A stretch of DNA of 56,050 nucleotides, taken from IMG/VR virus record IMGVR_UViG_3300025085_000026, positions 1-56,050 of that record, one strand, 5' to 3'. The notes beneath the pieces were generated by a model. It was given only the letters and a program-made list of their open reading frames with translations. It did no database searches and was not told where the DNA came from. The first letter of the stretch is position 1. Every line of letters begins with the position of its first letter. The position numbers were made by a program, and so were the translations under genes. Shown piece by piece: positions 51,206 to 56,050 of the stretch. This DNA is from a virus.

Positions 51206-53703
51206 CCGAATAAAAACTCCAAAGTGTTACGTTGTTCTGTGGACCATCCTACCGTCGTCAGTATAACACGGACTGGACGTAAGAAGGACTTCTCAAATTG
51301 TTCATCATAATCTATCGATGAGTGGACATTAAACTCTTTGGGTAGAGTCTGGAAGAATGAGATAACATTCTCACCAATCCTGTTTGGTTTACGTAGATAG
51401 ATGTACTTGATCTTCTCACCCTCCTGAATCAGAGGATACTTGTGAGTGAGATTTAATTTCTTGCAATAGTGATTGTATAGCAAGGAACCTCTGACATGCA
51501 TAGGACATCCAGAACCATAGATGTTCCTAGGTGAAGAGAATTTATTTATGTTATTACATCCACGAGGGAATGCAATATCTTCAAGAGGGAGACTTTCAAA
51601 CTTACGTCTGAACTGTGCAATATACTTCTGGATATCTGCTTCTGTACCATTCATAACAACATTAAGTGCTTCCTTAATTGCAGTACGACATGGTGCAGGT
51701 GTAGAAGACTTGACTGCTTCGATACCCATGATCTTTAACTTAGGTTTCTCATACCTAACACCCTCACTGTCCCATACATTGAGCAGGTATCGTTTCTTTG
51801 CAGTCCAGATACCACGATCAGCGATGTTCTCTCGCTTCATTTGCATCTTTTGATCATATGCCGAAACATACGACGCCAGGTTTTGATACGATTGTTCAAT
51901 AAAAGGTTCCAGTTTCTCCTGACAGATCTTGTCAAGTAGGGAAACAGTTGCTGCTTTATCGTCAGACTTACCACTAAGAAATTTAGTAACAAGAGGTCCA
52001 AGATTAAGATAGATTGAATCGGTGTCAGATGCAATGACATAATCTACCCCCTCAGTTTGCAATATTTTATTTAGGTATCCGTTGACATCGGATTCGATCC
52101 ATCGAATCGAGACTTGCCCCGAGAGAGTAATCGCCTCAGCATTTGCCAGATTGAAGTATCGGAAGTATTGGTTTCCGATGGCACCATAGGCACTGTTGAG
52201 TTGGATCTTTCTTGCCATTTGGATATTGGTGTATCTTGCAATATCCTTTTGTAGTGCCACGGTTTCCTTAGGTGTGGTGGCATTTTCAAGAGACTGCTTA
52301 GCGTGAAGCATTCTCTTCTTGTATATGGTCCGTTCATCGTAGATCCTTTGCATCATTTCAGGTAGGAAACCATGTATATCTTTACGGTACTGAGCACCGT
52401 TGGCACACACAGCATACTCTCCACTGATCTCAACCTCTTTGTTCAGCAGTTTGTCAACAGACACCGATGGGTGACGCCTCTCAACCAGAGTTTCTGGTGA
52501 GATGTTGTACTGCATGATGAGATGAGGGTACAGAGAGTTAAGGTCAAAGGACACCACCCAGTCGTAAGCACCTGGTATGGGTTCTTTAACATACGCACCA
52601 GCATACTGATCATTCTTTTGTGTACTGATCTTAGGTGGGACCACAATGTTACGCTTCTTCAAGTCATTGTAGATGAGGGTGTCCCACATCCTGACCTGAG
52701 AATAGACATCACTGAGGTTAACCTTAGCGTCATACGCAAGAGTTAATGCCAGTTCGATGAGTTTCATCTTGTCTTCTAGACGGTCAACGAGTTCCACGTC
52801 AACGATGTTGTACTCAACAAACTTTTGCCAGTCTTTTGTATAGAACTCTTTGAAGTTCTGGTATTCACTGTGATCAATCTTTGCTTGACCCAGTTCTACA
52901 TTTGCAATGTGATCTAGACGATAAGATTCTTGTGCAGAATAAGTGAACTTCTTGTACAGATCTAAGTAATCTAGAATCGTGACACCATTGATTTCATATG
53001 AGATGTGCTTACGACCCATCATCTCAATTTCACGTTCCATCACACGGTTCCAGGGGGAGAGACCTTTCTTCCAAGTCTCTCCTAGCACCCGCTCAAATCG
53101 ACGACAGATGTAAGGAATATCATACAGGTTGCAGTTCCAACCAGTGATAATATCAGGAGTGTTTTGAGACCACCAAGCATGAAAGTCTTCCAACATATCC
53201 ACTTCCTTCCAAAAGACACGATACTCTGTGTCCTTCGGTGTAAATTCCCTCGTACCCCAAGTTATCACCTCCTTGGTAGCAAGATTCTTCATAGTAATAC
53301 AAAGTATCTCTTCTTGACACGCCTCTACTGAGGGGAATCCATTGTCACAACCAACTTCGATGTCAATCGTATAGATCTTCATCGCGTTCATATCGAAACG
53401 AATCTCATCAGGGAACTTGTCAGCGATGAATTGATACACGAATCTGTCATACCCATGCACTTCTAACCCATCAACGTCAGTATACTTCTCGATAAACTTT
53501 CGAGCATCCCTAGCACCATCAAAGTGTTTAGGGTGAGCATACCTACCATCAAGAGTCTTATACTTAGACTCCTTGGTTTGGTTGTTGGGAACGAAGTACA
53601 GGGTAGGACGGCATTTCTCTCGGTACTCAACGGGTTCACCGTTGTTGTATCCCCGATACAGGATAACATCACCGAGTAGAATCACATCCGTGTAAAACTG
53701 CAT
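51202..53703 (-). CDS. 43: DNA polymerase, T4 gp43-type (family B)
   Basis: 833 residues from the ATG at 53703 (TTG three bases earlier rejected). Exonuclease: TIDIEVG (Exo I), [13 protein letters not shown] (Exo II) and [12 protein letters not shown] (Exo III). Polymerase: [20 protein letters not shown] (motif A), [13 protein letters not shown] (motif B), ASDTDSIYL (motif C). All catalytic acids are present, so it should polymerise and proofread. ATG overlaps the stop of the 80-residue gene (TGATG). Sliding clamp and clamp loader are outside the window. Confidence 0.97.
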   Translation of the reverse strand: MQFYTDVILLGDVILYRGYNNGEPVEYREKCRPTLYFVPNNQTKESKYKTLDGRYAHPKHFDGARDARKFIEKYTDVDGLEVHGYDRFVYQFIADKFPDEIRFDMNAMKIYTIDIEVGCDNGFPSVEACQEEILCITMKNLATKEVITWGTREFTPKDTEYRVFWKEVDMLEDFHAWWSQNTPDIITGWNCNLYDIPYICRRFERVLGETWKKGLSPWNRVMEREIEMMGRKHISYEINGVTILDYLDLYKKFTYSAQESYRLDHIANVELGQAKIDHSEYQNFKEFYTKDWQKFVEYNIVDVELVDRLEDKMKLIELALTLAYDAKVNLSDVYSQVRMWDTLIYNDLKKRNIVVPPKISTQKNDQYAGAYVKEPIPGAYDWVVSFDLNSLYPHLIMQYNISPETLVERRHPSVSVDKLLNKEVEISGEYAVCANGAQYRKDIHGFLPEMMQRIYDERTIYKKRMLHAKQSLENATTPKETVALQKDIARYTNIQMARKIQLNSAYGAIGNQYFRYFNLANAEAITLSGQVSIRWIESDVNGYLNKILQTEGVDYVIASDTDSIYLNLGPLVTKFLSGKSDDKAATVSLLDKICQEKLEPFIEQSYQNLASYVSAYDQKMQMKRENIADRGIWTAKKRYLLNVWDSEGVRYEKPKLKIMGIEAVKSSTPAPCRTAIKEALNVVMNGTEADIQKYIAQFRRKFESLPLEDIAFPRGCNNINKFSSPRNIYGSGCPMHVRGSLLYNHYCKKLNLTHKYPLIQEGEKIKYIYLRKPNRIGENVISFFQTLPKEFNVHSSIDYDEQFEKSFLRPVRVILTTVGWSTEQRNTLEFLFG

Positions 53704-53945
53704 CAACTAACCATCGATTTATACTTGCCCACCAGAGCGGCAGACGGATCTAGTATAGTAAAGATCAGGTCAGAAGTCAAGAACACGTCTCGCTGATCTG
53801 TGTGCAGAGGGAACTCACTGAGTTCACCATCAGGAGAGACACGAAAGCAATCTTCAATCAGTAGACTCGGTTCCTCGTCCAGTTCCGTCAGTTTCCCCAG
53901 CAGGTACGTGCTCGGATCGTTCTTCAACAACAGTAATTTCAGCAT
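53703..53945 (-). CDS. Small candidate Sm-like protein, 80 aa
   Basis: ATG 53945 preferred over an upstream TTG. MLKLLLLKNDPSTYLLGKLT, then EDCFRVSPDGEL and TSDLIFTILDPSAALVGKYK fit the five-strand Sm fold (Sm1-like strands, then a terminal strand with D/G). The first 30 residues run inside the end of the next gene in another frame. TGATG coupling to gp43. Match by eye only. Confidence 0.55.
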   Translation of the reverse strand: MLKLLLLKNDPSTYLLGKLTELDEEPSLLIEDCFRVSPDGELSEFPLHTDQRDVFLTSDLIFTILDPSAALVGKYKSMVS

Positions 53946-54267
53946 CGGAGGCAATTAGTTCGTTATATTTTTCGATCAGTTGATCGATAGGGTTGTAAAT
54001 GAAAGTGACAGAGGGAATAGGAATGTAAATATGTGAGTTCTTAGAGAACGGTACATATGCAGTGAACTCCATATCAATGGTATCAAGAGTCTTAGGTGAC
54101 TCCTGCAAGGATGGTTCTTCAAAAAGATTATGCTTCTCTTGAATCACCACAGTGTAAGGTTTTTCTAACTTGTATGCTAGTGGTGGACCTTCCTTGCTAT
54201 CACGCATTTCATACACATCAGCGATTACGTCCTCGCCGTTTTGCATTCTTACGATTCTTACGCTCAT
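53854..54267 (-). CDS. Candidate Sm-like protein with disordered tail, 137 aa
   Basis: MSVRIVRMQNGEDVIADVYE and PLAYKLEKPYTVVI read as Sm motif 1 (NGEDVIADV pattern) and its following strand; FTAYVPFSKNSHIYIPIPS gives the later beta strands, with a Glu/Gly/Thr-rich tail. Sm-like proteins of cyanophage origin have been characterised structurally before, which makes this call plausible. Overlaps the 80-residue gene by 92 bases and the 80-residue helical gene by 50 bases. Confidence 0.6.
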   Translation of the reverse strand: MSVRIVRMQNGEDVIADVYEMRDSKEGPPLAYKLEKPYTVVIQEKHNLFEEPSLQESPKTLDTIDMEFTAYVPFSKNSHIYIPIPSVTFIYNPIDQLIEKYNELIASDAEITVVEERSEHVPAGETDGTGRGTESTD

Positions 54268-54460
54268 AGTCTTTCTCCATCAATTGTTCATAAGTGTACT
54301 TTACCATATCAGTAAAGGCACGTCTAGCAGTAATGTTTTTAGTATCTGCTAAGACGTGAACGTACTGCATAAAGTGATCCATATCCTCAGGGGATAGATC
54401 AAGAGTGAGGGTCTCACTCTTTTCTGCGTATGCAGGACACAGGTTAACATACATGTTCAT
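54218..54460 (-). CDS. Hypothetical protein, 80 aa
   Basis: Helical (SPEDMDHFMQYVHVLADTK, then RRAFTDMVKYTYEQLM) with a very basic C terminus (ERKNRKNAKRRGRNR) that would bind nucleic acid. GAGGT ribosome site before the ATG. Overlaps the Sm-like gene by 50 bases in another frame. Lies where other T4-like phages have clamp-loader or RegA genes, but the sequence matches neither. Confidence 0.65.
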   Translation of the reverse strand: MNMYVNLCPAYAEKSETLTLDLSPEDMDHFMQYVHVLADTKNITARRAFTDMVKYTYEQLMEKDYERKNRKNAKRRGRNR

Positions 54461-54470
54461 GATTTACCTC

Positions 54471-54500
54471 AAACAAAAAGAGACCCCATGAGGTCTCTTT
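54471..54500 (-). terminator. Terminator between membrane protein and replication block
   Basis: Stem AAGAGACC/GGTCTCTT with TCATG loop, then TTTGTTT on the minus strand. It ends the hsp20 - membrane protein transcript about 12 bases before the 80-residue gene start. Confidence 0.85.
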
Positions 54501-54522
54501 GGTTGTACATTATATAGGTTGA

Positions 54523-54744
54523 TTAGTAGTCCATGTTTCCACCATAACTGACACAGATCTTTTTATTTTCTGCTGATGATCTACACCACTGTCTTACGTA
54601 AGCGTCTGCATCCTTAGTCATTGTGAAGTGAGCATGGTTATGTAATGCTCCGATTGTAATCAAAATTCCAATCGTAATCAGATTATAGTGTGTCGCTGGA
54701 TGGCACACTATCACTTTCAGGTAGTGCAGAATTTTTGATTTCAT
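54523..54744 (-). CDS. Small membrane protein, 73 aa
   Basis: Hydrophobic helix at residues about 20-38 (YNLITIGILITIGALHNHAH) after a basic N terminus, then a polar domain with two Cys (VRQWCRSSAENKKICVSYGG) that could form a disulfide outside the membrane. GAAGG ribosome site. Overlaps the end of hsp20 by 62 bases in another frame. Function unknown. Confidence 0.7.
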   Translation of the reverse strand: MKSKILHYLKVIVCHPATHYNLITIGILITIGALHNHAHFTMTKDADAYVRQWCRSSAENKKICVSYGGNMDY

Positions 54745-55177
54745 AAACCTTCAACTTCTGATGGTCAGGGATGATCTTCTGCAATTCTATCACAAGCAAT
54801 CCATTTGTAAACGCGACTGTACCGATCTCCACATCATCTGAAAGGTTGAACCCCCTAGCAAATGTCCTAGTGCTGACACCCCTATGCAGATACTCATCTT
54901 CACCCTTTGCTTTTGGTGAGATGGATCTAATCAGCAGTACATTTGACTCAGTGGTTACTTCCACCTCCTCTGGTGCCCATCCAGCAAGTGCCATTTCGAT
55001 ACGCCACTTGATGTTTGATTCCCTCACCAGATTATATGGTGGATATGCCTCATTGACACTACCCATTCCATATGAATGTAACCTATACATAACATCGTCT
55101 AACCCGACGCTATATTTCTCAACCGCATCCACTACGGCATTAAGATCTTTATGAGAAAACTTCCTCAATCCAGTCAT
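54683..55177 (-). CDS. hsp20: Hsp20 small heat-shock protein
   Basis: 164 residues; ATG 55177 has a strong AAGGAGT site and an exact late promoter 58 bases upstream. The alpha-crystallin domain spans about 45-145: YNLVRESNIKWRIEMALAGW, VEVTTESNVLLIRSI, TRTFARGFNL, AFTNGLLVIELQ, ending IPDHQKLKVYEIKN. It holds unfolding proteins, and Hsp20 is widely carried by cyanomyoviruses, possibly to assist virion assembly or replication under stress. Confidence 0.93.
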   Translation of the reverse strand: MTGLRKFSHKDLNAVVDAVEKYSVGLDDVMYRLHSYGMGSVNEAYPPYNLVRESNIKWRIEMALAGWAPEEVEVTTESNVLLIRSISPKAKGEDEYLHRGVSTRTFARGFNLSDDVEIGTVAFTNGLLVIELQKIIPDHQKLKVYEIKNSALPESDSVPSSDTL

Positions 55178-55234
55178 GTAACTACTCCTTTTAAAGCGAG
55201 ATTGTATTGTGTGATCCCCGAAGGCAATCAAATT

Positions 55235-55242
55235 TATTTATA
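55235..55242 (-). promoter_or_regulatory. T4-type late promoter TATAAATA
   Basis: Exact match on the minus strand, 58 bases before the hsp20 ATG. It begins six bases after the terminator T tract of the 112-residue gene, the same terminator-to-late-promoter arrangement seen at 41253. Confidence 0.75.
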
Positions 55243-55247
55243 ACAAA

Positions 55248-55277
55248 CAAAAAAAATACGGGGTGGTGAACCCCGTA
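55248..55277 (-). terminator. Terminator of the 112-residue gene
   Basis: Perfect seven-base stem TACGGGG/CCCCGTA with TTCACCA loop, then TTTTTTTTG on the minus strand, four bases after the stop codon. Confidence 0.9.
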
Positions 55278-55281
55278 CTTA

Positions 55282-55620
55282 TCATGCAACTCGCTCTACC
55301 ATATACCCATGTTCGCGACGATCAGCGTTGAAACGCTTGGTGGTTTTCCACTTCCTACCATGTAGCATAGTTTTAGGTGGCGTTGCAGGGCGTCCTTTGC
55401 CTTCATCCCAGTCGGACTTAGAAACTGGTTTCCAGAACCAGTCACCAATGCCATAGGAATCATCGATCCAAGGATAAGAGAACCCACGACCACGAGTCTC
55501 TGCCTGAATCATAGACTGACGCAGACGCTCGTTGCCCCTTACATACGCAAACTTAGCAGTAATCGGGTTTGGATCTGTGGAATCGGTTGCTGTAAATAGG
55601 TTTGTGGGTGTTGCTGTCAT
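55282..55620 (-). CDS. Hypothetical protein, 112 aa, own promoter
   Basis: Mixed protein with an Arg/Gly-rich middle (MIQAETRGRGFSYPWIDDSYG), a Trp-rich stretch (GDWFWKPVSKSDWDEG) and a basic C terminus (GRKWKTTKRFNADRREHGYM). Not recognised. It is a monocistronic unit: consensus promoter at 55648-55676 and terminator at 55248-55277, which fits an early gene that acts on the host. Confidence 0.72.
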   Translation of the reverse strand: MTATPTNLFTATDSTDPNPITAKFAYVRGNERLRQSMIQAETRGRGFSYPWIDDSYGIGDWFWKPVSKSDWDEGKGRPATPPKTMLHGRKWKTTKRFNADRREHGYMVERVA

Positions 55621-55647
55621 GTGATATTAGGTGTTTTTGACCCTCGT

Positions 55648-55676
55648 ATTATACGTAGTTACAAAGGACCTGTCAA
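55648..55676 (-). promoter_or_regulatory. Consensus sigma70 promoter TTGACA-17-TATAAT
   Basis: Perfect -35 TTGACA (55671-55676), 17-base spacer, perfect -10 TATAAT (55648-55653). The strongest promoter in the window, in the divergent gap between the 112-residue gene and the plus-strand secreted protein. Marks an immediate-early gene. Confidence 0.9.
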
Positions 55677-55720
55677 GGGGACAAAAGACCTAAATAGAAC
55701 TAGTTCCTACGATCGAGACG

Positions 55721-56050
55721 ATGAAGAAATTTCTTCCTCTCGTTATGCTTCTGATGACCGCGAGCGTTGCTAACGCTGGTGGACTTGTATCAAAACATGC
55801 AGCAAGTGTTCAACTAACTGTGGACTCGGCAAGAACGCAGGCAACTAGAATCGGTTCATCGTTTAGTATTTCAGGATCAAATATTGATACCACGGACGGA
55901 ACGACCGCCCATACAGTATCTGCTGGTACTATCACCTCTGGTGTATACAGTCCTGGCACTATCTCTGCAACACAGGACACAGCAGGTTCGGCCTTCTCGT
56001 TTAGTCAGTCATACACACAGGCTGATGCAGTTCCATCTGCTGCCCCTACT
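55721..56050 (+). CDS. Secreted protein, 5-prime part only, cut by window edge
   Basis: 110 codons visible. Cleavable signal peptide: MKKFLPLVMLLMTASVANAG, with probable signal peptidase I cleavage at ANA-GG. The mature part is Ser/Thr/Gly-rich and beta-like with repeating threonine runs, and resembles a beta-helical or fibre segment. The only plus-strand gene here, divergent from a strong early promoter. A secreted phage protein could be an envelope protein or structural element; nothing further can be said from this fragment. Confidence 0.75.
   Translation, partial: MKKFLPLVMLLMTASVANAGGLVSKHAASVQLTVDSARTQATRIGSSFSISGSNIDTTDGTTAHTVSAGTITSGVYSPGTISATQDTAGSAFSFSQSYTQADAVPSAAPT

Noticed and set aside
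54218-54460. RegA or clamp-loader subunit upstream of gp43
   Set aside because: Position would fit but the 80-residue sequence matches neither protein.

Overview
The window is part of the genome of a T4-like cyanophage (a contractile-tailed phage of marine Synechococcus or Prochlorococcus). It carries the T4-type replication core (gp43 DNA polymerase, UvsX recombinase, gp41 helicase, gp61 primase, NrdA/NrdB) interleaved with cyanobacterial host-type metabolic genes: psbA, psbD, ferredoxin, two hli genes, cpeT, talC, purS/purM/purC, mazG, hsp20, peroxiredoxin and glutaredoxin. Almost everything is on the minus strand; the single plus-strand gene is a secreted protein cut by the right edge. Genes are packed with ATGA, TAATG and TGATG stop/start overlaps, so most are probably translationally coupled. 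The longest stretch without a confident gene is about 290 bases (18121-18410), which holds a late promoter, a tRNA and an inverted repeat.

Layout, left to right. 1-18120: virion adhesion module, namely a glycine-rich protein (cut by the left edge), a vWA/Ig-like protein, two tail-collar-type fibre proteins and a 4356-residue repetitive fibre protein read from a TATAAATA late promoter. 18195-18266: tRNA-Asn. 18411-25242: small accessory genes, with two 2OG-Fe(II) oxygenases, cpeT, glutaredoxin and the purine genes purS, purM, purC. 25242-29806: photosynthesis and stress block (psbD, small membrane protein, ferredoxin, psbA, hli, peroxiredoxin, hli). 29860-34453: three more 2OG-Fe(II) oxygenases, tRNA-Arg, a PD-(D/E)XK nuclease, talC and small proteins. 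34546-39637: nrdB, nrdA, primase. 39643-43660: head/structural-type and lysine-rich proteins. 43683-47259: three coupled genes that look like a nucleotidyltransferase, a ligase-type nucleotidyltransferase and a nuclease. 47243-55620: lipoprotein, MazG, gp41, a sixth 2OG oxygenase, UvsX, gp43, two small candidate Sm-like proteins and Hsp20.

How it fits together: host-type genes keep photosystem II and electron flow running (psbA, psbD, petF, hli, cpeT), shift carbon to the pentose phosphate pathway (talC) and supply purines and deoxynucleotides (pur genes, nrdAB) to the phage replisome. Two promoter classes are visible: sigma70-like TTGACA-17-TATAAT sites ahead of early and metabolic genes, and T4-type TATAAATA late sites ahead of structural genes and hsp20. 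Several promoters are fused to the terminator or stop codon of the gene before.

Start codons were chosen by overlap with the upstream gene, Shine-Dalgarno sequence and homology of the N terminus. Sixteen small or partial genes are reported from direct reading of the DNA. Family names rest on motif recognition by eye; no database search was run.
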